Position numbers and translations under genes: made by a program. A DNA stretch of 64,000 nucleotides from Corynebacterium meridianum (GTDB taxonomy: Bacteria > Actinomycetota > Actinomycetes > Mycobacteriales > Mycobacteriaceae): assembly GCF_016342265.1 (NCBI RefSeq), contig NZ_JAEIOS010000012.1, forward strand, positions 124,001 through 188,000, written 5' to 3'. Position 1 is the stretch's first letter; each line of letters starts with the position of its first letter. The notes under the pieces were generated by a model, which worked only from the letters and a program-made list of their open reading frames with translations, did no database searches and had not been told where the DNA came from. Positions 18,126 to 28,733 of the stretch are shown piece after piece.

Positions 18126-18320
18126 GCCCCAAACCACTGCGGGAGACACCCGCCACTTGCTAGATTTGAAGTGTCCTGCGCCACTGTCGCTCCCGGCGGT
18201 GGCGCACCGTCATTCTCACCGGGGTGATGCCCGGTCTCCCGCAGCCCGGTTCCGGACCGACACAGGCGGGACCCGACCCGTTCCGTGATCCACAGTTTTA
18301 GTTCCAAGGAAGCAGACGAG

Positions 18321-21300
18321 ATGCTGAAGAAGATACTGGTAGCCAACCGCGGTGAGATCGCGGTCCGTGCGTTCCGCGCCGCCTACGAGGTCGGCGCCGC
18401 CACCGTCGCGGTCTACCCGCAGGAGGACCGCAACTCCTTCCACCGGAGCCACGCCACCGAGGCCTACCTGATCGGTAAGGACGATTCCCCGGTCAAGGCC
18501 TACCTCAACATCGACGAGATGATCCGGGTGGCGAAGCTCTCCGGAGCCGACGCGATCTACCCGGGCTACGGATTCCTCTCCGAGAACGCCCAGCTGGCGC
18601 GCGAGTGCGCGGAGAACGGCATCACGTTCATCGGACCATCCCCCGAGGTACTCGACCTCACCGGCGACAAGTCCCAGGCCGTCGCCGCGGCCCGCCGCGC
18701 CGGGCTGCCCACCCTGAACGAGTCCCCGCCCACCGACGACATCGACGAAATCGTCCGCCAGGCGGAGGGACAGGAGTACCCGCTGTTCGTCAAGGCCGTC
18801 GCCGGAGGCGGCGGGCGCGGCATGCGCTTCATCGAGTCGCCCGACAAGCTCGCCGCTCTCGCCGCCGAAGCGTCCCGCGAGGCGATGAGCGCCTTCGGTG
18901 ATTCCCGGGTGTACCTGGAACGGGCGGTGATCAAACCGCAGCACATCGAGGTCCAGATCCTCGGCGACCACACCGGCGAGGTCGTCCACCTCTTCGAGCG
19001 CGACTGCTCGGTGCAGCGCCGCCACCAGAAGGTCGTCGAGATCGCCCCCGCGCAGCACATCACCCAGGAACAGCGCGAGGCCATCTGCGCCGACGCCGTG
19101 AAGTTCTGCCGGTCCATCAACTACACCGGAGCCGGCACCGTGGAGTTCCTCGTCGACGAGCAGGGCCGACACGTCTTCATCGAGATGAACCCCCGGATCC
19201 AGGTGGAGCACACCGTCACGGAGGAGGTCACCCTCGTCGATCTCGTCCGGGCCCAGCTGCAGCTCGCAGCCGGTGCGACGCTCAAGGAGCTCGGTCTGAC
19301 CCAGGACCGCATCGAACTCAACGGTGCGGCCCTGCAGTGCCGCATCACGACCGAGGACCCGGGCAACGGATTCCGCCCCGACACCGGTATCGTCACCGCC
19401 TACCGTTCGCCGGGCGGTGCGGGTGTGCGTCTCGACGGCGCGGCGCAGCTCGGCGGCGAGATCACCGCCCACTTCGACTCGATGCTGGTGAAGATGACCT
19501 GTCGCGGTGGCGATTTCGCCGCCGCGGTCACCCGCGCCCAGCGCGCACTGGCCGAGTTCACCGTCGCGGGTGTCGCGACGAACATCGGATTCCTCCGCGC
19601 ACTGCTGCGGGAACCGGACTTCCAGAAGAAGCGGATCGACACGTCCTTCATCAACGAACACCCCTGGCTGCTCGCCGCCCCGCCCGCGGACAACGAGGCC
19701 GGCCGGGTGCTGAACTTCCTGGCGGACACCACCGTCAACCGTCCCCACGGCCCCCGCCCCGAGGCGCCGCTGCCGTCGGACAAGCTGCCCACCCTGGATC
19801 TCGACGCACCTCTGCCCGGGGGATCCCGCGACCGCCTGCTGAAGCTCGGACCCAAGGCGTTCGCGGAGCAGCTGCGCGCCCAGCGCGCCGTGGCGGTCAC
19901 CGAGACGACCTTCCGCGATGCGCACCAGTCCCTGCTCGCGACGCGGGTCCGCTCCAGCGCCCTGGTCGACGCCGCACGCCACGTCGCCCGCTCCACCCCC
20001 GATCTCCTGTCCGTCGAGGCGTGGGGCGGGGCGACCTACGACGTCGCGATGCGTTTCCTCTTCGAGGATCCGTGGGAGCGGCTCGACCAGCTGCGCCGGG
20101 CGATGCCCAACGTGAACATCCAGATGCTGCTGCGCGGCCGCAACACCGTCGGCTACACGCCCTACCCGGACACCGTCTGCGACGCCTTCGTCACCGAGGC
20201 CGCACGGAGCGGCGTCGACATCTTCCGCATCTTCGACGCGCTCAACGACGTCTCCCAGATGCGCCCCGCGATCGACGCGGTCCTGTCCACCGGCACCGCC
20301 GTCGCGGAGGTCGCCATGGCCTACTCCGGTGACATGAGCAGTCCGCGGGAGAAGCTCTACACCCTGGACTACTACCTGAAGCTCGCGGAGCAGATCGTGG
20401 AGTCCGGGGCCCACGTCCTCGCGATCAAGGACATGGCTGGTCTGCTGCGCCCGATCGCGGCGGCGAACCTCGTCTCCGCGCTGCGCAGCGAGTTCGACCT
20501 GCCGGTGCACGTGCACACCCACGACACCGCCGGTGGCCAGTTGGCCACCTACATCGCCGCGGTGACCGCGGGCGCCGACGCGATCGACGGCGCCTCGGCA
20601 CCGCTGTCCGGCACCACGTCCCAGCCGTCCCTGTCCGCGATCGTCGCCGCGTTCGAGAACACCGAGCACGACACCGGGCTCGACATGGGGGCGGTCTGTG
20701 ACCTCGAGCCCTACTGGGAGGCCGTCCGCCGCGTCTACGCCCCCTTCGAGTCCGGCACCCCCGGCCCGACCGGGCGTGTCTACCACCATGAGATCCCCGG
20801 CGGTCAGTTGTCGAACCTGCGCGCCCAGGCCACGGCACTGGGGTTGGCCGACCGTTTCGAGCTCATCGAGGACAACTACGCCGCGGTGAACGAGATGCTC
20901 GGTCGCCCGACGAAGGTCACCCCGAGTTCGAAGGTCGTCGGCGACCTGGCGCTGCACCTCGTCGGCGCGGGAGTCGATCCGGCCGATTTCGTCGCGGATC
21001 CGCAGAAGTACGACATCCCCGACTCTGTGATCGCTTTCCTCCGCGGCGAGCTCGGCACCCCACCCGGCGGCTGGCCCGAGCCGCTGCGTACCCGCGCACT
21101 CGAGGGTCGCGCGGAGAAGCCCTCCACCCTCACCCCGGTCTCCGACGATGACGCCGCCCTGCTCTCGGACGAGGATCCGATGGTCCGGCGCGCCACACTC
21201 GACCGGCTGCTGTTCCCGGCCCCGGCGAAGGAACTCGCCGAGCACCGGCGTCTGCACGGCGACACCACCGTGCTCTGTGACAACCAGTTCTTCTACGGGC

Positions 21301-21719
21301 TGGAGCACGGGGAGGAGATCACCGTCCGACTGCGCACCGGTCAGGAGATCACCGTGCGTCTCGACGCCGTGTCCGAGGCCGACTCCAAGGGAATGTGCAC
21401 CGTCGTCTGCACGGTCAACGGCCAGATCCGCCCGGTCCGAGTCCGCAACCGTGCCGTGAAGTCCGAGACCCCCGAGGCGGAGAAGGCCGACACCTCGAAC
21501 CCGGGTCACGTCGCGGCCCCGTTCGCCGGCGTCGTCACCGTGAACGTGGAGGAGGGCGCGGCCGTCGCCGCCGGTGATCCGGTCGCCGTCATCGAGGCCA
21601 TGAAGATGGAGGCCACCATCACCGCGCCGGTCGCCGGCACGATCAGTCGCGTCGTCCTCGGTGCCGCGGTCAAGGTGGAGGGCGGTGACCTGCTCGTGGT
21701 CATCGATCCGGCGGAGTAG
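18321..21719 (+). CDS. pyc: Pyruvate carboxylase
   Basis: The 1132-residue single-chain enzyme makes oxaloacetate from pyruvate, bicarbonate and ATP, the main anaplerotic step in corynebacteria. Order of domains: biotin carboxylase (about 1-450, with VAGGGGRGMRF), a carboxyltransferase barrel (about 530-800, with TTFRDAHQSLLATR and the metal His in HVHTHDTAGG), the allosteric linker and a biotinyl domain whose lysine is in EAMKMEA (K1095). Length is close to the 1140 residues of C. glutamicum Pyc. ATG 18321 follows AAGGA by ten bases; a 12-residue extension upstream is less likely. A monocistronic unit: prpC terminator before, hairpin after. TAGATT at 18161-18166 is a possible -10 with a long leader. 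Confidence 0.96.
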   Translation: MLKKILVANRGEIAVRAFRAAYEVGAATVAVYPQEDRNSFHRSHATEAYLIGKDDSPVKAYLNIDEMIRVAKLSGADAIYPGYGFLSENAQLARECAENGITFIGPSPEVLDLTGDKSQAVAAARRAGLPTLNESPPTDDIDEIVRQAEGQEYPLFVKAVAGGGGRGMRFIESPDKLAALAAEASREAMSAFGDSRVYLERAVIKPQHIEVQILGDHTGEVVHLFERDCSVQRRHQKVVEIAPAQHITQEQREAICADAVKFCRSINYTGAGTVEFLVDEQGRHVFIEMNPRIQVEHTVTEEVTLVDLVRAQLQLAAGATLKELGLTQDRIELNGAALQCRITTEDPGNGFRPDTGIVTAYRSPGGAGVRLDGAAQLGGEITAHFDSMLVKMTCRGGDFAAAVTRAQRALAEFTVAGVATNIGFLRALLREPDFQKKRIDTSFINEHPWLLAAPPADNEAGRVLNFLADTTVNRPHGPRPEAPLPSDKLPTLDLDAPLPGGSRDRLLKLGPKAFAEQLRAQRAVAVTETTFRDAHQSLLATRVRSSALVDAARHVARSTPDLLSVEAWGGATYDVAMRFLFEDPWERLDQLRRAMPNVNIQMLLRGRNTVGYTPYPDTVCDAFVTEAARSGVDIFRIFDALNDVSQMRPAIDAVLSTGTAVAEVAMAYSGDMSSPREKLYTLDYYLKLAEQIVESGAHVLAIKDMAGLLRPIAAANLVSALRSEFDLPVHVHTHDTAGGQLATYIAAVTAGADAIDGASAPLSGTTSQPSLSAIVAAFENTEHDTGLDMGAVCDLEPYWEAVRRVYAPFESGTPGPTGRVYHHEIPGGQLSNLRAQATALGLADRFELIEDNYAAVNEMLGRPTKVTPSSKVVGDLALHLVGAGVDPADFVADPQKYDIPDSVIAFLRGELGTPPGGWPEPLRTRALEGRAEKPSTLTPVSDDDAALLSDEDPMVRRATLDRLLFPAPAKELAEHRRLHGDTTVLCDNQFFYGLEHGEEITVRLRTGQEITVRLDAVSEADSKGMCTVVCTVNGQIRPVRVRNRAVKSETPEAEKADTSNPGHVAAPFAGVVTVNVEEGAAVAAGDPVAVIEAMKMEATITAPVAGTISRVVLGAAVKVEGGDLLVVIDPAE

Positions 21720-21745
21720 ACCCACCGCAGAGACCCACCCGGTAC

Positions 21746-21782
21746 GCCCCTGCCCCTGACCGTCATCGTCGGGGACGGGGGC
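21746..21782 (+). terminator. Terminator-like hairpin after pyc
   Basis: GCCCCTGCCCC (21746-21756) can pair with the G-rich arm GGGGACGGGGGC (21771-21782) with one bulge, 26 bases past the pyc stop. It is imperfect. Confidence 0.6.
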
Positions 21783-21840
21783 GCCCGTCTGTGCGGGATC
21801 GTGGTCGTCAACCGGCGGATCCGTCCCCGAAAGGGAAGAA

Positions 21841-21908
21841 GGTGAACAGTTGAGCCCCTAAATGTTCACCGGTGGTAGTCGCGTGAACACATGACCGGAT
21901 AACTGTTC
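21841..21908. promoter_or_regulatory. Candidate operator upstream of the Fic gene
   Basis: GGTGAACA (21841-21848) and TGTTCACC (21863-21870) form a perfect inverted repeat. A third copy, GTGAACA, is at 21883-21889. In addition, GAACAGTT (21844-21851) is exactly complementary to AACTGTTC (21901-21908). Such overlapping repeats ahead of one gene suggest a regulator site, but no regulator is identified. Confidence 0.5.
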
Positions 21909-21947
21909 GTTCATTGCGGACTGGAAGAGACCGGAGGAGGTGTGGAC

Positions 21948-23156
21948 ATGGCCGAACGGGGATGGCCCGGTGTCCACATCCGTGAACGCCCCTGGAAGCC
22001 CCGCAACACCGATCTGTTGTCCACACGCCAGCGCACACGGCTCCCCGCCACCTGCCGGGAATCCGTGGTGGTCCCGGATATCTCAGGTGCAATGCTCAGC
22101 CTTCCGACGGATCTGTTCGCCGAGATAGAGGCGGCTACCCTGGAGATTGTCCGCTTCGATGCCGCCCGGCACACCTCACCGCTGCCGTTCACCGCCCCGC
22201 TGCTCCGTAGCGAAGCCAGTGCTTCCTCACGGATGGAACGCCTGACCGTCTCGTCTCGGAAACTGGTCGAGGAAGAGATTTTCGGCACCGGTCAACCCGG
22301 CTCACGGGGCAACGCACCCGAGATCGTCGCCAACACCAGAGCCATGGAGCTGGTGTCCCGGACGGTCGATCCACTGAACCCCGGGACCATCCTCGAGATG
22401 CACCGCATACTGATGGAGCGCACCAACCCGGGGATCGTGGGCCTGTTCCGTGGTGAACCCGTGTGGATCGGTGGGTCGGATCTCAGCCCCGCAGATGCGG
22501 AATTCGTCGCCCCCGATAGTGCCACGGTCCCCGACCTCATCGACGATCTCTGTGCGTTCATGCGGCGGACGGATCTTCCGGCGCTGGCGAAGATCGCGGT
22601 GGCGCACGCCCAGTTCGGGACGATCCACCCGTTCGCCGACGGCAACGGCAGGACAGGGCGGGCGCTCGTCCATGTGCTGCTGCGCAATGCCGATCTGACG
22701 GCGACCGCGGCGCTACCGCTCTCCGTGCGACTGCTCACGCGGGTCGCGAACTACTTCGCCGCCCTGACGGCCTATCGTGCAGGTGATCCCGAACCCGTCG
22801 TCCGGTTGTTCACCACGTGTGCACGCCAGGCTGCTGAACTCGGTGTGGACACCGCCGCTGAACTCTGTTCCATACGTGACATGGAGTGGGAACCGCTGCT
22901 CACCTCACGGGCGGACGCCGCTGACCGGAAGATCTGCGATCTCCTGACCTCGCAACCGGTGGTCGACGTCACCACGGTGACGGACAACCTCGGCTGCACC
23001 GGGATCACCGCACGGCGGGCACTGTCGTCTCTGGAGGAGGCGGGGATAGTCGTGGCGTACCAGATCGGGAAGCGACACCGGGCCTGGCGGGCGCCCGCCG
23101 TCCTGGAACTGATGGACGACGTCGCGGAGGGGATCGGACGCCGGCAGGCCGGCTAG
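21948..23156 (+). CDS. Fic domain protein (probable AMP transferase) with C-terminal winged helix
   Basis: The 402-residue protein has a Fic/DOC N-terminal domain, a Fic core with the full motif [12 protein letters not shown] (227-238), and a C-terminal winged helix (about 310-370, ending [15 protein letters not shown]). The motif predicts transfer of AMP or another nucleotide to a protein hydroxyl. The helix [10 protein letters not shown] (89-98) corresponds to the autoinhibitory segment of class II Fic proteins: the key Glu is kept (E97), but the next residue, normally Gly or Asn, is Arg. ATG 21948 sits seven bases after GGAGGAGG; GTG 21942 is too close. No small antitoxin gene lies beside it. 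It is convergent with glpK and overlaps its stop by four bases. Confidence 0.85.
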   Translation: MAERGWPGVHIRERPWKPRNTDLLSTRQRTRLPATCRESVVVPDISGAMLSLPTDLFAEIEAATLEIVRFDAARHTSPLPFTAPLLRSEASASSRMERLTVSSRKLVEEEIFGTGQPGSRGNAPEIVANTRAMELVSRTVDPLNPGTILEMHRILMERTNPGIVGLFRGEPVWIGGSDLSPADAEFVAPDSATVPDLIDDLCAFMRRTDLPALAKIAVAHAQFGTIHPFADGNGRTGRALVHVLLRNADLTATAALPLSVRLLTRVANYFAALTAYRAGDPEPVVRLFTTCARQAAELGVDTAAELCSIRDMEWEPLLTSRADAADRKICDLLTSQPVVDVTTVTDNLGCTGITARRALSSLEEAGIVVAYQIGKRHRAWRAPAVLELMDDVAEGIGRRQAG

Positions 23157-24724
23157 TCCACCCAGTTCAGCGTCCGTTCCACCGCTTTGTGCCACCCCGC
23201 GTACAGGCTCTCCCGCTCGGTTTTCGGCATCGTCGGCTGATAGGTGTGCTCCTCCCGCCACAGCGTTCGGATCTCGTCGGTGGAGGAGTAGATCCCCGCG
23301 GCGAGCCCGGCGGCGTACGCCGCACCCAGAGCTGTGGTCTCGTGCACCGCGGGCACCGTCACCGGGACGCCCAGCTGGTCGGCCTGGAACTGCATGAGCA
23401 GTTCATTGGCCACCATTCCGCCGTCCACCCGCAGTGCGGTCAGCGGAACCCCGGAGTCGGCGTTCATCGCCTCAACGACCTCCCGGGTCTGGTAGGCCAC
23501 GGCCTCGAGTGCCGCGCGTGCGATGTGCCCCTTGTTGTTGAAGCGGGTCAGGCCGGCGATCACGCCCCGGGCGTCGTCGCGCCAGTGCGGGGCCAGCAGT
23601 CCGGAGAACGCCGGGACGATGTAGCAGCCGCCGTTGTCGTCGACCGTTCGCGCCAGCCGCTCGACCTCCGGGGCGGTACGGATGATCCCCAGGTTGTCCC
23701 GGAGCCACTGCACCAGTGAACCCGTGACCGCGATCGAGCCCTCCAGGGCGAACACGGTGGGCTCGTCGCCGATCCGGTAGCAGACCGTCGAGATCAGCCC
23801 GTGCTCCGAGCGCTTGACCTCGGTACCGGTGTTGAGCAGCAGGAAGTTCCCCGTGCCGTAGGTGTTCTTCGCCTCGCCCGGTTCGAGGCACGCCTGCCCG
23901 AAGGTGGCCGCCTGCTGGTCGCCCAGGATCCCGCCGATCGGAACCCCGGAGAAGTCACCCGTGCGGGTCACCGTCCCCAGGTCGCCGGAGGAGGGCACGA
24001 TCTCCGGCAGCATCGACTCCGGTAACCCGAGCGCCGCGCACAGCTCCGGGTCCCATGTCTGCGTCTCCAGATCCATCAGCATGGTGCGGGAGGCATTGGT
24101 GACGTCGGTGATGTGCCGGTCGCCCCGGGTCAGGTTACACACCAGCCACGTGTCCATCGTGCCGACGAGCAGCTCGCCGGATTCCGCGCGGGACCGCGCG
24201 CCGGGGACGTTGTCCAGGATCCAGGCGATCTTCGGCCCCGAGAAGTAGGTGGACACCGGCAGCCCGGTGCGGGTGAACAGGTCGGGATCGAGCCCGGCGC
24301 AGATCCGCTTGGTACGGGTGTCTTGCCAGACGATCGCGTTGTGGACCGGCACGCCCGTCGCCGCGTCCCAGACGACGACGGTCTCCCGCTGGTTGGTGAT
24401 GCCGAGCGTCGCGATGTCCCCGGGATTCACGTCCGAGCGGGCCACCGCGTCCGCGAGCACCCGACGGGTGTTCGCCCAGATCTCGGTCGGGTCGTGTTCG
24501 ACCCAGCCCGCCCGGGGGAAGATCTGACGGTGCTCGAGCTGTGACGTCGCGAGCGCGTTGCCCCGGGCGTCGAAGAGGATGCAGCGTGTCGACGTGGTGC
24601 CGTGATCGAGTGCCGCGATGATCGCCGCGTCCCTCCGGTCGCGGTTCCGCTTGCGTTGGCTCCGGCCGGTGACCCGGCTGACCATCTCTCCGACCTCGCT
24701 CATGGCGCCACGGCCGGAACTCAT
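23153..24724 (-). CDS. glpK: Glycerol kinase
   Basis: The FGGY-family kinase phosphorylates glycerol to glycerol 3-phosphate. Recognisable stretches are [14 protein letters not shown] (ATP phosphate loop), [22 protein letters not shown] and the ATP-site [11 protein letters not shown], then [21 protein letters not shown] near the C-terminus. With the ATG at 24724 the protein has 523 residues, about 15-20 more than usual, giving a basic N-terminal extension ([12 protein letters not shown]). This start overlaps the upstream gene's stop as ATGA, which supports coupling. An ATG at 24703 is also possible. Usual E. coli GlpK has a regulatory tail; here the C-terminus ends soon after the core. Convergent with the Fic gene. 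Confidence 0.93.
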   Translation of the reverse strand: MSSGRGAMSEVGEMVSRVTGRSQRKRNRDRRDAAIIAALDHGTTSTRCILFDARGNALATSQLEHRQIFPRAGWVEHDPTEIWANTRRVLADAVARSDVNPGDIATLGITNQRETVVVWDAATGVPVHNAIVWQDTRTKRICAGLDPDLFTRTGLPVSTYFSGPKIAWILDNVPGARSRAESGELLVGTMDTWLVCNLTRGDRHITDVTNASRTMLMDLETQTWDPELCAALGLPESMLPEIVPSSGDLGTVTRTGDFSGVPIGGILGDQQAATFGQACLEPGEAKNTYGTGNFLLLNTGTEVKRSEHGLISTVCYRIGDEPTVFALEGSIAVTGSLVQWLRDNLGIIRTAPEVERLARTVDDNGGCYIVPAFSGLLAPHWRDDARGVIAGLTRFNNKGHIARAALEAVAYQTREVVEAMNADSGVPLTALRVDGGMVANELLMQFQADQLGVPVTVPAVHETTALGAAYAAGLAAGIYSSTDEIRTLWREEHTYQPTMPKTERESLYAGWHKAVERTLNWVD

Positions 24725-25110
24725 CGGAGAGTCAGTCCGCAGAAGCCCCGGGCCCAGCGTTCGACGGTTCCGGTCCCCTCGATCACGCCGTCACCCACGG
24801 ACTTCGGGGGGAGGGTCGGGTCGTTGGGCAGCATTCTGCCCGGGTCGCCGGCGGGCAGCACCTCCAGGCTCGCCTCACCGTCCCCGTGGAGGGTGAGGGT
24901 GGCGAGGGCGAGCATGAACACCGAGGTCTGCTCGCAGATCGCCCAGGTGTAGGCCCGGTCGGCCGTCCAGTCCGCGCGTGCCCTGTCGACGAAATCCGGT
25001 TCCACCGGCTTTCCGAACACCTCGCCGAGTGCCGGGCGGTCGTCTATACGGTCGTCGTCGTGCAGGGGGCGGGCGTAGAACCTGCCACCGTTGATCTCCA
25101 TCGGTTCCAT
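24721..25110 (-). CDS. Conserved hypothetical protein co-translated with glpK
   Basis: A 129-residue soluble protein beginning [20 protein letters not shown]. Its middle holds [19 protein letters not shown] and a short strand-rich C-terminal part ending [19 protein letters not shown] (25123-25118) ends seven bases before the ATG at 25110, indicating a leaderless mRNA, and the stop overlaps the glpK start as ATGA. The longer reading frame to 25290 lacks conserved sequence. I do not recognise a family. The tight coupling hints at a link to glycerol use or its control, which is inference only. Confidence 0.65.
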   Translation of the reverse strand: MEPMEINGGRFYARPLHDDDRIDDRPALGEVFGKPVEPDFVDRARADWTADRAYTWAICEQTSVFMLALATLTLHGDGEASLEVLPAGDPGRMLPNDPTLPPKSVGDGVIEGTGTVERWARGFCGLTLR

Positions 25111-25169
25111 GCGTCCCAGTCTACGGAACGACCCGCCCGGGAGAACCCGGTTTCCGGGAAGAGAAGGCC

Positions 25170-25667
25170 CTATTCCCCGCGGTTCCGACCGGGGCGCCGG
25201 TTGCGGCGCTCGAGCTGACGTAGTGAGGGTGTGTACCAGCTGTCGGGGCCGACGTTGAGGATGAACAGTGCGATGGCGCTGAGTGCCCACACCACCAGTG
25301 GTGCCGGGCTATCGGTCGCGACGGTGGCGGTCAGGCAGACCACACCGATGGCGAGGAAGATGCCGATCCGGAAGCGGAGCCCGGACACGCGGCCGGATGC
25401 CGGACGTGCGGTGGCGGACTCGGCGGATCTCGGGGCGTCTCCGCGGACGGGTAGATCGGCGAGGATGATCTCCAGATCGCTGGCCGTCCGACAGCCGGGT
25501 ACAGCGGCGGACCGTTCCTCGAAATCGGAGATCGTGAGGTGGCCCGTCTCGAGGTAGCCGGCGAGCAGATCCAGGGCCCTGGCGCGGTCCTCGTCACCTA
25601 TTCGGGTCTCCCGTGACGGGGGAACGAGACTGGGAGCGGGTAACTGTCTGGGAACATCGTGATCCAT
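25170..25667 (-). CDS. DUF1707 domain membrane protein
   Basis: The 165-residue protein starts with a DUF1707 domain (about 20-70: TRIGDEDRARALDLLAGYLETG, read as RIGDxDRxxAxxxL, ending ILADLP), followed by a Ser/Arg linker and two adjacent hydrophobic segments (about 100-116 and 122-138) with a basic tail. DUF1707 is widespread in actinobacteria, where it is fused to membrane or regulatory domains; its function is not established. TACACT (25679-25674) ends six bases before the ATG, again a leaderless arrangement. Confidence 0.8.
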   Translation of the reverse strand: MDHDVPRQLPAPSLVPPSRETRIGDEDRARALDLLAGYLETGHLTISDFEERSAAVPGCRTASDLEIILADLPVRGDAPRSAESATARPASGRVSGLRFRIGIFLAIGVVCLTATVATDSPAPLVVWALSAIALFILNVGPDSWYTPSLRQLERRNRRPGRNRGE

Positions 25668-25705
25668 GGGTCCAGTGTAACGCTGAGTGGTGGATGTGAA
25701 TGGGG

Positions 25706-25737
25706 AACGCCTCTCCCGGGATCCCGGGAGAGGCGTT
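25706..25737. terminator. Terminator downstream of accBC
   Basis: A nearly perfect palindrome, arms AACGCCTCTCCCGG (from 25706) and CCGGGAGAGGCGTT (to 25737), with a short loop. It lies 20 bases beyond the accBC stop and before the DUF1707 gene start, and has TT at both ends. Confidence 0.82.
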
Positions 25738-25757
25738 TGTGCTGGAGCGGGGAAGCG

Positions 25758-27530
25758 CTACTTGATCTCCATCAGGACGGCGCCCTTGTTGACGCCGGCG
25801 CCGGCTTCACAGTCGAGGCCGGTGACCGTGCCGGACTTGTGTGCCTTGACCGGGTTCTCCATCTTCATGGCCTCGAGGACCACGACGGTGTCCCCCTCGT
25901 TGACCTCCTGGCCCTCCTCGACGTTCACCTTGATGACGGTGCCCTGCATGGGGGCCGCGACCGCGTCACCGGAGATGGCTTTCTTCGCGCCGCCGGCGCG
26001 GCGCTTCTTGGCCTTCTTCTTGGCGGCGCCGCCACCGAGGGCCAGATCGCCCGGCAGAGCGACCTCCACGCGACGGCCGTTGATCTCGACGACGACCTTC
26101 TTGGCGGGGATCGACTCGTCCTCCTCCTCCGCGTCGGCGGGATCGACGAAGGGCTCGATGGTGTTCTCCCACTCCTCCTCGATCCACTTGGTGTAGACGT
26201 CGAAGCCATCTTCGTCGCCGACGAAGGCGGGGTTCTCGACCATGTGACGGTGGAAGGGAAGCGCGGTGGGAAGCCCCTCGATCACGTACTCGGCCAGAGC
26301 ACGACGCGAGCGCTCGAGTGCCTCGGTACGGGTCTCACCGAAGACGATGAGCTTGGCGAGCATGGAGTCGAACTGGCCGCCGATGACCGACCCCTCGACG
26401 ATGCCGGAGTCCATCCGGACGCCCGGACCCGAGGGCTCGACGTACTTCGTGACCTTGCCGGGGGCCGGCATGAAGTTGTTGCCGGCGTCCTCGCCGTTGA
26501 TGCGGAACTCGAAGGCGTGGCCACGCGGCTTCGGGTCCTCCTTCAGGTGCAGCTCAGCGCCCTCCGCGATGCGGAACTGCTCGCGCACGAGATCCAGGCC
26601 GGTGGTGGCCTCGGTGACGGGGTGCTCGACCTGGAGACGGGTGTTGACCTCGAGGAAGGAGATCAGGCCGTCGGCGCCGACGAGGTACTCGACGGTACCG
26701 GCACCGTAGTAGCCGGCCTCGCGGCAGATGGCCTTCGCGGACTCGTGCAGGCGGCTGCGCTGATCGTCGGTCAGGAAGGGGGCGGGGGCCTCCTCGATGA
26801 CCTTCTGAAAACGGCGCTGGAGGGAGCAGTCACGGGTGCCGGCGACGATGACGTTGCCGTGCTGGTCGGCGAGGACCTGGCACTCCACGTGGCGGGCCTT
26901 GTCCAGGTAGCGCTCCACGAAGCACTCGCCGCGACCGAACGCGGCGGTGGCCTCACGGGTGGCGGAGTCGAAGAGGTCGGCGACCTCCTCCATCTCGTAG
27001 GCGACCTTCATGCCGCGGCCTCCGCCGCCGAAGGCGGCCTTGATCGCGATGGGCAGGCCGTGCTCCTCGGCGAAGGCGACGCATTCCTCGGCGTTCTTGA
27101 CCGGTTCCTTGGTGCCCGGTGCCATGGGTGCGTTGGCCTTCAGCGCGATGTGACGTGCGGTGACCTTGTCGCCGAGGTCACGGATGGACTGCGGTGAAGG
27201 ACCGATCCAGATGAGACCGGCGTCGATGACGGCCTGCGCGAACTCGCCGTTCTCGGAGAGGAAACCGTAGCCCGGGTGAATGGCGTCCGCGCCGGACTTC
27301 TTGGCGGCGTCCAGGATCTTGTCGAAGACGAGGTAGGACTCGGCGGAGTTCTGTCCACCGAGGGCAAAGGCCTCGTCTGCCATGGTCACGAACGGCGCGT
27401 CCGCGTCCGGCTCAGCGTAGACGGCGACGCTGGCGATGCCAGCGTCCCGGGCGGCCCGGAAAACGCGGATGGCGATCTCACCGCGGTTGGCCACCAGAAC
27501 CTTGGTGATCTTCTTCGTCTCGACGGTCAC
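25758..27530 (-). CDS. accBC: Acyl-CoA carboxylase alpha subunit (biotin carboxylase and biotin carrier fusion)
   Basis: The 590-residue subunit carboxylates its own biotin with ATP and bicarbonate and passes the carboxyl group to AccD partners, giving malonyl- and methylmalonyl-type CoA for fatty acid and mycolate synthesis. It contains the biotin carboxylase domain ([15 protein letters not shown] near the start, [12 protein letters not shown]), a Lys-rich linker ([15 protein letters not shown]) and a biotinyl domain with EAMKMEN (K556). The size equals C. glutamicum AccBC. The GTG at 27530 follows AGGAGT; an extension to 27605 is unsupported. Motif TGAAAAC occurs at the start codon (27531-27537), and the same motif is seen ahead of accD1 and accD3. 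Confidence 0.95.
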   Translation of the reverse strand: MTVETKKITKVLVANRGEIAIRVFRAARDAGIASVAVYAEPDADAPFVTMADEAFALGGQNSAESYLVFDKILDAAKKSGADAIHPGYGFLSENGEFAQAVIDAGLIWIGPSPQSIRDLGDKVTARHIALKANAPMAPGTKEPVKNAEECVAFAEEHGLPIAIKAAFGGGGRGMKVAYEMEEVADLFDSATREATAAFGRGECFVERYLDKARHVECQVLADQHGNVIVAGTRDCSLQRRFQKVIEEAPAPFLTDDQRSRLHESAKAICREAGYYGAGTVEYLVGADGLISFLEVNTRLQVEHPVTEATTGLDLVREQFRIAEGAELHLKEDPKPRGHAFEFRINGEDAGNNFMPAPGKVTKYVEPSGPGVRMDSGIVEGSVIGGQFDSMLAKLIVFGETRTEALERSRRALAEYVIEGLPTALPFHRHMVENPAFVGDEDGFDVYTKWIEEEWENTIEPFVDPADAEEEDESIPAKKVVVEINGRRVEVALPGDLALGGGAAKKKAKKRRAGGAKKAISGDAVAAPMQGTVIKVNVEEGQEVNEGDTVVVLEAMKMENPVKAHKSGTVTGLDCEAGAGVNKGAVLMEIK

Positions 27531-27791
27531 TGAAAACACTCCTGATAGATTGCTGCGCCACCGACGAGCGCACCCCGACGGGGTGGACGTGGGCGGGCCT
27601 GACATTTTTACCGTGGGGTTCGGCTGTGGCGCGTCGGAGACGCATCATGGCCGAACTGCGGAATACCTCACATTCTTGCACAATGAGGGGGCTGGTTTGG
27701 GCCGGAATACTGTATCTGGGGTAGCTTTTCCGCCACTACGGGGGTAGGGGGTGGTGGACACCACCGTGTGAACAGGGGAGTTGAACGCCGT

Positions 27792-28733
27792 TCATTTGCG
27801 GGTGGGGGAACCGGGGGTGATGTTCGGGGCTTCTCCCGGCTCCTCTCCCACAGCAATCGGCATCCGCACCATGTTGCCCCACTCGATCCAGGATCCGTCG
27901 TAGTTGCGCACCGACTCGAAGCCGAGCAGGTGCTTCAGGACGAACCAGGTGTGGGCACTGCGGTCTCCGACCCTGCAGTACACGATCGTCGGTTCCTTCG
28001 GATCGAGACCCGAGTAGATCTCCTCGAGTTCCTCCCTGGACCGGAAGCGGCTGTTGGGGTGGACCGCGCGGGTCCACTGGATGTTCACCGCCGTCGGAAT
28101 GTGACCGTCGCGCATGACGAACTCCCAGGGGGCGGAGTCCGCGGGGACAGGCTCGCCGACGTACTCGGCGGGGGAGCGGACGTCGACCAGGGGGCCGGTC
28201 CCGATCTGTGCGAGGGTGTCATCTACGAAAGCGCGGAGTTCCGGTTCCCTGCGGTCCGGGACCGGGTAGTCGGTGCGGGGGTATTCGGGGACCACGTAGG
28301 AGGTCTCCCGCTCCTCGGCCATCCAGGCGTCGCGTCCACCGTTGAGCAGCCGGACGTCGGGATGCCCGTAGAGCTCGAACACCCACAGGGTGAAACTCGC
28401 CCACCAGTTGGACCGGTCGCCGTAGACGACCACCGTGTCGTCCCTGGATATTCCCTTGGACCGCATCAACTCGGCGAAAGCCTCGGGGCTGATGAAATCG
28501 CGCTGCACGGGATCGTTCAGTTCCCGACGCCAGTCGATCCGGATCGCGCCCGGGATGTGTCCGATGTCGTAGAGGAGTAAATCCTCGTCGGACTCTACGA
28601 CCTTGAGTCCCTTGCCGCCGAGGCGGGCGCTCAACCACGCGGCCTCTACGAGGCGGTCCGGGTGTGCGTAGCCCCGCTTCTCCTGTGAACCGGGGGTGAC
28701 GGTGGGTGGGTTCTGGTCGGATGCTGCGGACAT
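27792..28733 (-). CDS. thtR: Thiosulfate sulfurtransferase (rhodanese)
   Basis: A two-domain rhodanese of 313 residues with no signal peptide. The N-terminal domain is inactive ([13 protein letters not shown] in place of the Cys loop) and the C-terminal domain carries the active-site loop [15 protein letters not shown]. It transfers sulphane sulphur from thiosulphate to acceptors such as cyanide or thiols. The family's most common loop is CRIGERS; here it is CRVGDRS, a conservative change. The ATG at 28733 follows AGGAACC. C. glutamicum also has thtR next to accBC. The longer frame to 28823 lacks support. Confidence 0.9.
   Translation of the reverse strand: MSAASDQNPPTVTPGSQEKRGYAHPDRLVEAAWLSARLGGKGLKVVESDEDLLLYDIGHIPGAIRIDWRRELNDPVQRDFISPEAFAELMRSKGISRDDTVVVYGDRSNWWASFTLWVFELYGHPDVRLLNGGRDAWMAEERETSYVVPEYPRTDYPVPDRREPELRAFVDDTLAQIGTGPLVDVRSPAEYVGEPVPADSAPWEFVMRDGHIPTAVNIQWTRAVHPNSRFRSREELEEIYSGLDPKEPTIVYCRVGDRSAHTWFVLKHLLGFESVRNYDGSWIEWGNMVRMPIAVGEEPGEAPNITPGSPTRK

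Noticed and set aside
18216..21725. 1169-codon open frame antisense to pyc
   Set aside because: It mirrors the codon pattern of pyc in a GC-rich genome. The protein is Asp/Val/Gly/Arg-rich with no recognisable domain and no start region.
25659..27197. 512-codon open frame antisense to accBC
   Set aside because: Low-complexity shadow of the real gene; no family match and no ribosome site.
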